Position numbers and translations under genes: made by a program. From the NCBI RefSeq assembly GCF_032062135.1, contig NC_092862.1, positions 63,953,693 to 64,017,692 of the forward strand: 64,000 bases of DNA. Direction: 5' to 3'. This DNA is from Pyxicephalus adspersus (Eukaryota > Chordata > Amphibia > Anura > Pyxicephalidae). Shown here one piece after another: positions 48,112 through 58,298 of this stretch. The notes beneath the pieces were generated by a model. It was not told where the DNA came from. It ran no database searches and worked only from the letters and a program-made list of their open reading frames with translations. Position 1 is the first letter of the stretch, and each line of letters opens with the position of its first letter.

Positions 48112-48606
48112 CGAGGGGGTGCTAAGAAGTTCCTGGCTTTGTCCCCTTTCAGGGCATATGACAGCCTAATATCTTAGAATGTAACTGTGTAAATATCAGG
48201 TCTTTGTGATTCTTAAAACTGTTTTTTCTTTAGTGAGAAGCTGTGATGGCAGAGGCACAAGCAAGTTTCACGTCGTTGAAGTTATGGGCTGTCATGAAGT
48301 TTTTGTTTCTCCAGGAAAAATTAGGAAAGGACATTCACACTGAGATGTCACAAACACTGGGGAGAAATGTCCTCCCTACGGCACCGGGAAACAAAAACTT
48401 GACGGCCCGTAACTCCAATGATGTGAAACTTGCTTGTGCCTCTGCCATCACAGCGTCTCACTAAAGAAAAAACAGTTTTAAGAATGACAAAGACCTGATA
48501 TTTGCACAGTTACATACTAAGATATTAGGCTGTCATATGCCCCCACACTCATTTTTCTATTTCATCTGGAAGGGGGCAAAGCCAGGAACTTCTCAGCACC
48601 CCCTTG
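48112..48606. mobile_element. Fold-back mariner element carrying the transposase N-terminus
   Basis: The ends CGAGGGGGTGCTAAGAAGTTC and its mirror (complement CAAGGGGGTGCTGAGAAGTTC) are flanked by TA on both sides (48110-48111 and 48607-48608), the target of Tc1/mariner elements. The two arms match through about 180 bases, including CATATGACAGCCTAATATCT, ATATCAGGTCTTTGT and ATGGCAGAGGCACAAGCAAG. The left arm continues into an open frame, MAEAQASFTSLKLWAVMKFL then EKLGKDIHTEMSQTLG, which resembles the N-terminal helix-turn-helix region of mariner transposases. The right arm holds the same start codon region inverted. The element is therefore two 5' ends joined head to head, without a catalytic domain. 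Confidence 0.75.
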
Positions 48607-49375
48607 TATTAGCTTACACACATTGTTCCTGTATGCCACCCTGTTCTATATCACTTGCCTGATGAAAATGCAAGCACTTCTGGAAAATATTGCATTATTT
48701 GGTGCCTGAGGAGCCAATTCTCAGGCGGAAGTGCAATCACAAAGTGGCATACCTAGCAAAATCTAAGCAACAGCTGCATAATATGGTCAGTATTTACAAA
48801 GAAAGAGACAAATGTTGGACTCTATACAAACTAGAGGTTTTGTGGTTTAATTTACCTAGAAAAATCAAAGCATCAATGGTCCGCGGCTACATTTAATCAT
48901 TGTGTGTATTCTATAAACTGTAGGGAAAGAAAATTGTAATTATAGCAAACTAGATTACAAAGATTTTTTACCTCTTTTTTTTTTTATTCCTTGATATAAC
49001 TAAATATGCAGCCTATATTACCTGTGCCACTGCACAAGTTAATTCCTAGGTTGGACAATGATGAGCAGTTGGTTTAGTTTTTTGCAAAAATATATGTTTA
49101 ATTATATATGTGCATGTATATCTATAAAAGGAAAAATGTTCAAAAGGAAACATGTTCAACAGGTGCCAGAGAAGTTGTGTGCAATCACAGGTATTGGTGG
49201 GTTTCAGTCATGGTGATCAGAAGAGGATCAATGGGTGGGAAAAGTGCTGGTGCAGTGATTGTGATAAATGTGGTACGGAAAGCTGTATTTTCCATGTAGT
49301 CCTCCCAGCCAGCTGTAGATGACAGGGGATGGTGTTGTGAGCTTCCTGGATGGGGTTTACAGTAAATGGGGGGGG
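48607..49375. other. Intergenic, no gene recognised
   Basis: No supportable gene. Short open frames at 48690-48896 and 49108-49299 show no domain; the first has the look of a decayed mariner-like or other coding fragment, but I cannot align it. Confidence 0.35.
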
Positions 49376-49547
49376 TCACTTCCTGTATCGTTCAAACGAT
49401 CGCATCTATCGTGTGTACAATATCTTTGAACGATTGTGTCGTTATCTGTATGTACAGGATCGGTGCCATACGATCGTTCGCAGATATCGTGCAGGATCGT
49501 TCGTCGTTCGTTTACCAACGATAAAAATTGGAAGTGTGTATGCAGCT
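49376..49547. repeat. CGATCGTT-rich MITE-like repeat
   Basis: Dense CpG-containing words (AACGATCG, CGATCGTTCG, ATCGTTCGTCGTTCG, ACGATAAAAATTGG) stand out against CpG-poor surroundings. The end GTGTGTATGCAGCTTTAC resembles that of the 46.6 kb repeat. Confidence 0.55.
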
Positions 49548-49667
49548 TTACTCTGTAACACACTTTTCAGCACAGAAATATTATGATGCATTTGTTACAT
49601 TTTTCTTTTTTCCACTGTGAGAAAAATGTAACAAATGTATCATATTACTGTGCATGTTACAGAGTAA
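49548..49667. repeat. 120-base hairpin element
   Basis: TTACTCTGTAACA at the left is the exact complement of TGTTACAGAGTAA at the right. Arms continue through GCACAG / CTGTGC and GTTACATTTTTCTT / GAGAAAAATGTAAC-type matches around a short centre (TTTTTTCCACT). Confidence 0.8.
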
Positions 49668-50140
49668 GAGATACTTGCCGGCAGGCATCTTCTCAATGAT
49701 TGCAGCAGAGTCTGCAGGTTAATTACCAGGTTAATTAACCTGTAGTGCCCGGGGGATGGTAGTGAAACTGCAGAGTTTATCTGCAGTTCAGTTCCCACGG
49801 TCACATGACCGTGGGAACTTTGCGGTCACAGCTGTGACTGCACGCGATCCCCGGGCACTGGAGGTTGAATGGGGACAAGTTTCCCCCATTCATCACATCC
49901 AGTGCAGTCCTGTGTTCTTGGATAGAGAAACATACTACTAGTACAGTGCAGCAACAGCAATCAGGATCGCTGCTGCAGCCCTGAAGTACGTGTTCCAGGA
50001 TAGAGTTACTCTATCCAAGAGACTCCACAGGACACAGGACTCCCCGTGTTTCATGGATAGAGAAACTCTATCCAAAAACACATACAACTAGTAAAGGGCT
50101 GCAAGAGCAATCTGATAGTCCCTATAAATAACGCGAATTC
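49668..50140. repeat. Nested-palindrome repeat
   Basis: Contains a perfect 13-base-arm hairpin GTTCCCACGGTCA / TGACCGTGGGAAC with a 2-base loop (49791-49818). It also holds TGCCCGGGGGAT mirrored by GATCCCCGGGCA (49746 and 49846), the palindrome GTCACAGCTGTGAC, GGTTAATTAACC, and GGATAGAGTTACTCTATCC plus two relatives (about 50015, 50057). Non-coding. Confidence 0.7.
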
Positions 50141-50194
50141 CCCCACGATTGATTTCAATGGTGTTTGAATTCGGCATGCAATCACTCTAACAAT

Positions 50195-50238
50195 ATCTCA
50201 CTATTCGAACGAATAGCTGTCGAATCGAATAGTGAGAT
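50195..50238. repeat. Short perfect hairpin with ATTCGA arms
   Basis: ATCTCACTATTCGA (50195-50208) and TCGAATAGTGAGAT (50225-50238) are exact complements with a 16-base loop that itself holds CGAACGAATAG. Confidence 0.8.
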
Positions 50239-53200
50239 GTTTGACCAACACTACTCAAATATCACAATATAAGTGTGGTTGATGCAGAAGAGAAGAAGCT
50301 AGAAAACAAGAAAAAGAACCCTGTTTGTTACCTTACTGGTTAGAAATGCCTTGAATTTGGGTATGTATTCTGAAAATATTTTAATATTGTCGGTAACTGG
50401 GGTGAATCTGTAATGGGCTTCCCAGTGTTGAGTTGGGCTTGGTGTAAATAAAAAGGTCATCCTGGTTGTCTGATTGAAAGCATTGAGGTCTTCAGATATT
50501 TGCCATCCAACCTACAAACATTTTATTATTGTTCCTGATGATCAAATTAATTTATATATTGTACAATTACAGTATATCAGGTTGGTGTACATGCTGGGAA
50601 GTGAGCAGTGTGCAATGGCTCACTGTTTTTAATGTTAGCTTGAAAACCATGGATCTGGAGACTTTGCTGGTGGTAGATCCTATTAGTAACATAAATATCC
50701 GAAGTGAGCTGTATGGGCTAGAGTATATTTATGACATGGTTACCTAATGTAAGCTGAGCGGTTTAGATGGCAGATATTGCTGGTGAGGTAGATAAAAAGT
50801 GCTGTGTGTGCTATATGGTAGATCATAATGGGGACATAGATATTTTAAATTAGCTGTGTGTGCTAGATAGCAGATCTTACTGGTGATATAAATACTTAGA
50901 GTGAGCTATATGTGCTCCACAGTAGATTATTTCGTACATGGTGGATCACTTTATGTGCCAACAGTGGCATTAATATCTGAAGGGAGCTGTGTGCACTAGA
51001 AGGCAGATCAATCTAACAATAAAAATATCGGGGGGCTTTAGGGATTCAACTGTGTGTCTTTATATCAAATGTTTTGCTGTACTAGTGTTGTACATATTGT
51101 ACCGTACTGTACATACATTTTTTCCTTTTAGTTCCTTCCCCAAATTTCCTATCTAGCAATTGCAAGGAAGAATTGTTGCCTTTGGTCCTAATATTTTAAT
51201 AGACAAGGTAACTGATGTTTAGAAACAATTAGGAGTATACCATTTACAAGGGCCTTTTCAAAATGTTTAGCTGATTTTATTGGCTAGAATTCTACTGACT
51301 GGTTATCTGTTCTTCTGTCACTGTAAGATAATCAGGAGACTGACTTGCTGGTGTGAATTGCTGACTATTCTTAGCTACAGCATCCTTCAAAATAGAATTT
51401 TGTTCTTCAGTTCTTTTTGGTGAGAAAATGTCTGATAGTTTATGTTCATACAATGAGGAAAAATGTTAACTCAGTAGCACTGTTTACAAACACGGCTTGT
51501 AGGCATAATGACAGTTTTCTAAATTCTAATATTACATTTAGGAATGCATTTCAAGGAACATAATCTGTGTACTTCAATAAAAGAATAAATTAATTTGCAC
51601 ATCATATTTTAGTTGTTTTAACATTCTTTTTTCAACCTAATTTACAAAGAATGTAGCATTCCACTGACATCATAAACAAAATTTTTTGTGTGAAACATGG
51701 ATGCACAAAAATATTAGGCACATCACTGGCATCGTATGGCTTAATCATCATTCAGGTTTTAAAGTGGCCATTTAAAGGAACACTGTTTTAAAGGAAGTAC
51801 AGGCCTTTATTGCTGACCTCCAAGAGAAATTTCTAGGATTTGTCTTACCTAAAGCGGATCTATAATTACTTTTTTTACTTTGTATAGAAGGGTGGCTATC
51901 ACTTTTATATAATGGATATAATTTGGATTCTTTTAACTTTTTATTACTATTTTTTACATATTTTTGGGGAGGTACCCTTTAGTTTTTACTGCTGTGGTGA
52001 TAAAGACTAAAGGGGAAACCTGCAGCCTCCTGAGATACTTGCATCACAAATCCCAAAAGGCTGTGGTTTTTCTGAGCATGCAAAATAATGGACATGTGTC
52101 ATCAGGGGCTTTCCACAGTGTGAGTGATATGAGAAGAACCCAGAAAGAAGATAGCGGCACTGGACAGAATGTGGAGCGCCAAAAAGTACTGGGGATCTGA
52201 GGCAGCATGAGACTTGCTGGGCTTGGTTTGAGGAAGAATGGCTTGTCACTGGTAAAGGTAAGTTAGATTTATTTTCCCTGAAAGTTTCACCTTAAGTACA
52301 CAGTCAAAGCAACTTTAGGTTTAAGTCACAGATGCAGTAAAAGCATTCCAGAAATGATTATCAGAGAACTCAAAATTCCTTCTCTCCATTCCTGTTCTGC
52401 ACTAGCAGAAAAAGCATTAAAACCAAAGCCTCTGCCAAGCAAAGTGAATCTTGTTGGTACTAGCCAGCCTTATATGCTAAAAAAGCTGGCTGGGAAAATC
52501 CAGTTAGAGCCAATTCAGGCCCACATTCTTTATTTTCCTAGCTTGAATAAAAACTCATTTTTAATTCCAGGTTTCAATCCAAGGCTTTGGTTTCCCACGA
52601 GTGAGAACATAAACCAATCACAAGTGGCCAAATTGGCACACCTTGCTAATTCCTTACATAGGGCTGATATCACTGCAGTCCATTATAAAAAGAAAGGGCA
52701 TAACAGCAGAAGATGCAATTTTTTGGTGTTGTCACTTCTTTGCTAGTCAAAGACGGACAGTGTACATATGCTTTTAGGGAAAGTTAGTAATAGAAAGTTA
52801 AAAAAAAGAAGAAAAGACATAGCTTTACAAGTACAGATTGTAAGAAATGGTTAAGGTCACAATGCATTAGTTTACAGAGCGAGTACGAGTCTAGTAGTAA
52901 TAAAGGTACGAAAAAAGTCATTGCTACTTTGCAGTAAAATAGATTAAAAAAATGAAGAGTAAAAACCAAAAAGTGACATTCCTAATTTGCAGTATGATAA
53001 ATATGGTAGGATACATAGTGTTACATTGTAGCAGTTTATAAAACAAAAAAATATTAAATTAAAAAGGGGGTACACAGCATTTTCTGGGCCTTATATTTTT
53101 CTGCTGTATTTCATGCAAATTGTAGCTTAGAAAATAAAAAATACAAGAGTTATGAAGATAAATATTCTCTTAACACAGCCACATTTATCCTGTTGCAAAT

Positions 53201-54803
53201 CAGGGAAGCTGTGGATTTACCATTTTAAAACAATTAAAAAATTAAATCACAACATTTAATTTTACCTTTTCTTCCATTAATATAGTGTGCAAGTTGTTCT
53301 AATATTTTGACTGTTCAACAAATGAAACCACAGCATTTATTTCCAATAATACAAAGGAAATTTTTCCCATTGTTGCTATTAAAGTGTACCAGTTGTTCTC
53401 ATAGTTTGAATGTTGACATCATTATTAGGTTGAAGTAAGAGTGGCAGATGAGACCAGTGAGAAAAGACTGGTCCTACATGAGACCAGAAGCCACTAGTTG
53501 ATCATCAACTCAAACAATTTTGTTACTGTTTCTATTCATAACAAGTTGATAATCATTAATAAATTATTCTAAAATAATCTAAAAGAAAATTATTATAGCT
53601 TCAATACCATGAACTATTTGAATTAACATTGCCACAGTGCCTCTCATCTTATAAATAGTGTTATTAGTTTTATTATTACCAGTCCTTTACACTGTATTTG
53701 TGAATGTTACTCGGCATTGAAATAAGTAGCTGTTTGACTCCCAGGGAACACAATTTAGTTTCAGAATGTGTGCTAATAATTAGCTAACACAGTACAAGGA
53801 TCAATGATAATTGTCAACCAGTAAGGATGGCTTCGACACTTAGACTACTTAGAATATACAACTTGAATGCATAATGAGGAAAAGCAATGAACATTTTCAT
53901 ATAACTTAATTATATGCCAGATAAATACCACTTTTCCAAATAAGAGTTCCAGGAATAATGAACATTTACATACTTACTTGCCAGACAGAAGTTAAGTTTA
54001 TTGCTTTCCCACAATCGACCTTATCTTTGAATCTCAGGTCTTGCTCCTATTACATGAAAACATATATTATAAAAAGATTACAATTAGCTAGCTAGATCCC
54101 TATCAGAGCTCCTTTTTAATGCCTCCATGACAACTGACAGCTAAGTTCAATAATGTCTTTTTAATGAGTTATCAAAGAAAGCTAAATAAAGGTGAACAAG
54201 AAGAAACCAATAATTCATCAACAAACGCTGTAAAAAATGTCTACAGTTTTTAAAGTAAAGCTGAGATGACATCTCTGGTTAAGAGTGAAGCCAATGAAGC
54301 ATTTTTTTTTTAGTCCTCAAGCTTTAGAAAGGAACTTTCTGGTGACAAACATTGCAAATCCATCTTAAATCACATATTTCATTCTGCCAATCTTACCTGT
54401 AGATAACTTTAAAAGTTTAGCATGTTTCGTTCCAAAAAATATGAATCTATTTATTTTATTTTATTTCAAAAGTGCATTCCTGGTAAGAAATGTAAAAATG
54501 TCTGCCATGTTTTACTTCTGTCTTTTTCCCTGTGGTAAGCAGAGGACCTTATTTTGGCACAGGCTGTCTATGTCTAATCTGCTGAGATTCCAATCACTTG
54601 CTCTTCTATGGACAATTGACAAAAAGTAGGGTAAAGATTTCCTAAAAGGGAAATAGATATCAATAGATAAAACGGAAAAAACATCATCTCCTTTACCACT
54701 CTGTTCAAAACAATAAAACTGTGGATAAAATTTCTCAAAACTTCATTAAACATATGTATATCAACAGCACTTAAATTTTAAATTGTATTGTAATTACCAA
54801 AGT
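50239..54803. other. Intergenic, no gene recognised
   Basis: About 4.5 kb without a supportable gene. A probable dispersed repeat lies at about 51850-52310 (GCAGCCTCCTGAGATACTTG with a mirrored CCCAAAAGGCTG). The 130-codon open frame at 52354-52746 has no recognisable domain and is probably chance. Confidence 0.4.
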
Positions 54804-54948
54804 ATCATAGTTACATAGTTACAGGTTGAAAAAAGACATAGGTCCATCAAGTTCAACCACTAGGGAAATAAACAAATCCCAGATATAAAACTCTATAAGA
54901 CATAGTTGGTCCAAAGGAAGGCAAAAAAAAACCTTGGTACAATTTGCT

Positions 54949-56305
54949 TCAACAGGAGAAAAAAATTCCTTCCTGATTGATCATATCCCTTCTTATATGT
55001 CTCTTCTCAAGGAAGAATAGATTCAGTTCAGCTAATCTCTCCTCATAGCTGAGCTCCTCCATTCCTTTTATTAATTTAGTTGCCCTTCTCTGCACTCTTT
55101 CCAATTCCACAATGTCCTTTTTGTGAACTGGTGCCCAAAACTGGACTGCATATTCCAGATGTGGTCTGACCAATGCTTTGTACGGGGGCAGGATAATGTC
55201 TCCATCCCTGCAGTCTATTCCTCTTTTATTACAAGAAAGTACTTTGCTAGCTTTAGATATTGCAGCTTGGCATTGCATGCTATTATTAAATCTATGATCT
55301 ACCAGAACCCCCAGATCCTTTTCCATTTCTGACTCCCCAAAATGTACTCCCCCCAGACAGTATGAAGCATGCATGTTGTTAGATCATTTATATTAAATGT
55401 CATTTGCCACTTGGCTGCCCAATCAAACAGTACATCCAGGTCTGCTTGTAGATTATAGACATCCTGTATGGACTTAACTCCATTACATAGTTTTGTGTCA
55501 TCTGCAAACACAGAAATTGTACTTTTAATCCCAAACTCTATATCACTTATAAAGACTGTTAAACAGTAAAGGTCCCAATACTGAACACTGGGGTACACCA
55601 CTAATAACCTTAGACCATTCAGAGTATGAATCATTAATCACTACTCTCTGGATGGATCTTTAAGCCAGTTCTCTATCCATTTACAGATTGACTTTTCTAA
55701 ACCTATTGGCCCTAACTTGCATATTAACCGTCTGTGGGGTACAGTGTCAAATGCTTCAGAAAAGTCCAAGTACACTATATCAACTGCTATTCCACTGTCT
55801 ACCTGTTTACTTCCTCATAAAAAGAGAATAAATTTGTTTGACAACTTCTGTCTTTCTTGAAGCCATGCTGACTATCACTAATTTTTTTCTAGCAGAAACT
55901 CTTCTATGTTCTTTATCAAACCCTCAGGACCTTTCCAACTATGGACATTAAACCAACGAGTCTGTAGTTACCTGGTAATGATTTTGCTCCCTTTTTGAAG
56001 ATAGGAACCACATTGGCCTTACGCCAATTCATCGATACCTTGCCAGTGACTAAAGAGTCTCTTAAAATTAGAAATAATGGCTTTGACATAACAGAGTTCA
56101 GCTCTTTGAGGACATGTGGATGTAATACATCAGGTCCTGGTGCTTTGTCAACCTTAATTTTTCCCAGCTGTTTCTCTATCATATAATTTCTGAGCAATGG
56201 TGACTCATTTAGAATATATTTTTCAGTTTGCTTTTGTAGAACAGACTTGAAACATTCCCATTTCTGTTCTGTGTTTTTTGAGGACAATATTGTCTCCCAG
56301 TTCAA
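54949..56305 (-). pseudogene. CR1 reverse transcriptase relic
   Basis: Fragments in order: WRKANVVPIFKKGAKSLPGN then YRLVGLMSIVGKVLR (RT motifs 0-1, near 56000); VFADDTKLCNG with the FADD catalytic pair (near 55510); [72 protein letters not shown]. This copied element RNA into DNA during target-primed insertion. Frames change at least twice, and the reading frame ends early because the C-terminal part is deleted. Confidence 0.88.
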
Positions 56306-56696
56306 GTCACAGAGAGCCGCCCTTAATAATCGAAAATTTGCTCTCTTGAAATTTATTGTTTTTATCTTTCCTGTTTTTGCTTCCTGTTTACAGCTTACAT
56401 TAAATTAAATCATATTATGGCCACTGCTACCCAGATTCTCTTTTATGTGCACATGTGTTATAAGCTCTGCATTGTTAGAAAGAACTAGGTCCATCAGAGT
56501 ATCATTTCTAGTTGGGGCTTCTATAAACTGTACCATAAAATTATCTTGTTTTAAATTCACAAGTGTCCTCCTTTTGCTGTTCCTGTATTGCCATTACTCC
56601 AGTCAATGTCATCTCCCATCATTTATTATTATTAAAACACTTCTACTTTTTGCTGCTTTTTCTATCTGTGCTAGTAGTTGATTTTCTATTTCTTCC

Positions 56697-57207
56697 TTAG
56701 CACTGGGCGGGCCTATAGCAGACTCCAATAATTAATTGTGTGTTATTCAACCCCACATTCATCTCCACCCATAATGCCTCAACCTCATGGCTTGTTCCAT
56801 ACGCAATTTCTTCTTTCACATTCACTTTTAGATTACTTCTACAGACAGACACCACCACCCTTTCGCTTGAGTGTATACCCAGGAATATTGACAGCCCAGT
56901 CATGCGAAGAACAAAGCCAGGATTCACCAATACCAACTAAGTCATAATTCTCCTCACTCATTAATGCTTCCAACTCCCCTATCTTGTTTGCTAGACTTCT
57001 AGCATTGGTGAACAGGCTCTTTAAACCATTGCTTCTTTTACCATCGCTGTTTGCCAAATCCTTTTGTTTTTTAGTACAATTAGTACTGCACAATCCAATG
57101 TTTGTTTGTAACATGGGAAGCTCCTTACAATTATCCATAACCCTCCCCCCAACTATCCCCAATCCACCCTCCACTAGTGTCTGACCCCTGGCTGACCTTT
57201 CTGCCAC
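56697..57207 (-). pseudogene. CR1 endonuclease (APE-type) relic
   Basis: The minus strand reads FTNARSLANKIGELEALMSE then YDLVGIGESWLCSS (APE endonuclease N-terminal motifs, with N and E catalytic positions in NARS and GESW). After a frame change it reads GIHSSERVVVSVCRS then WVEMNVGLNNTQLIIGVCYR (the IGVCYRP motif). This domain nicks the target DNA. It is truncated before the later catalytic motifs and broken by a frameshift. Confidence 0.82.
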
Positions 57208-57245
57208 CTTATATTACTGTCCCAGTCCCCTCTGTCCTAGTTTAA

Positions 57246-57904
57246 TTATCCCTCCACCATTCCCCTAAATCTTTCCCCTAGCACAGCAGACCCCCTTTCA
57301 TTTAGGTGCAAACCATCTCTGGCATACAGGTTGTACCCCAATGAAAAGTCAGCCCAGTGCTCTATGCACCCAAACCCTTCCCTTCTACACCAGGACTTAA
57401 GCCATGCGTTTAGCTGCCTAAGCTCCCTCTGCCTTTCCTGTGCACGGCACAGGCAAAATTCCAGAGAGGTCCTTTTCTTCAGCTTGAAACCTAGTTCCCT
57501 AAACTGATTTTTAGGTATCCATCTTTTATTTATATTGTCATTGGTTCCAACATGGACCAAGACAGCTCGGTCCTGTCCAGCCCGTACCAGTAATTTGTCC
57601 ACTCGGTCCACCACATGCCGAACCCTGGCACCAGGGAGACAGCAAACCATTCGGTTGAAGGGATCCAGCGACAAACTATTCTATCCGTCCTCCTGATCAT
57701 AGAATCCCCTATAACAAGCAATTGTCTTTTCCTTCCTGCGTTTCCCTCCCCACCACTACTAGATGTGCTGCTCTCCCGGCTGTTAGAGGTAGCAGTAACA
57801 TCCAGATATGCCACCACTGGGTCTGCTACCTTCACATCTTCACATAACTTTGCAAACATGCTCAAACACAGGGCTGGCCTTCCATTTCTCTGTGCCCCTA
57901 CCAC
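57246..57904 (-). pseudogene. CR1 ORF1 esterase (SGNH hydrolase) relic
   Basis: The minus strand contains QLLVIGDSMIRRTDRIVC (the GDS block with the nucleophile Ser). After a frameshift near 57640 it continues with LPGARVRHVVDRVDKLL, VLVHVGTNDN (GTND block), and CIEHWADFS then LYARDGLHLNERGSAVLG, whose D-x-x-H supplies the acid and base. The four blocks are those of SGNH hydrolases, found in the ORF1 of some CR1/L2 elements. Its role in retrotransposition is not settled. Catalytic residues remain although the frame is broken. Confidence 0.85.
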
Positions 57905-58084
57905 TCCCTCTAGTTACATTAACCCAACTCCCTACATGTTCATCCTGACTAACCTCTCAACCCGCCACATCTAAGCCATTACCTGCCTGCTCGGTGAGCA
58001 GGAGACCCCTCTCAAGGTGATCCAGTGATTTCAGTGTTGCAATGAGTACTATGTTAAATGTTATTATTCATGAAAGCCTTATTA

Positions 58085-58298
58085 TTAAAGCAGAACTAAA
58101 CTCGTTGGTGGGTGTTGAACTTCTGCCATTTAAGTGTCATTTTGCCGATTTTGTCACATACTAACCTTGTGCTGTCATTTCTGTTGGGATGATGATATAT
58201 CCTGCATGCACAGGAGTTACATTATTACTGCATATCTCCTAAATCAAATAGTACTACCTCCTGGTGTTTTTTGTCTTCTTGGTTTAGGTCCACTTTAA
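58085..58298. mobile_element. Short MITE with TTAAAG-type ends
   Basis: TTAAAGCAGAACTAAACTC at the left and GTTTAGGTCCACTTTAA at the right are imperfect complements. The 214-base element is non-coding. Superfamily unresolved. Confidence 0.55.

Larger units (their letters stand above)
54804..58015 (-). mobile_element. CR1 non-LTR retrotransposon, long but broken copy
   Basis: Read on the minus strand from right to left, it carries an esterase-type ORF1 (about 57904-57246), an APE-type endonuclease (57207-56697), reverse transcriptase pieces (56305-55916, 55634-55299), the CR1 C-terminal motifs (55374-54949), and a 3' UTR ending in TAACTATG octamers at 54804. Compared with the 3.5-4.3 kb copy, about 320 bases encoding the C-terminus are missing between ATTCCTTCCTGAT and GATCATATCCC. 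Multiple frameshifts. The 5' edge is approximate. Confidence 0.9.

Noticed and set aside
52354..52746. 130-codon open frame on the plus strand
   Set aside because: No recognisable domain, no splice or promoter context, unremarkable composition.
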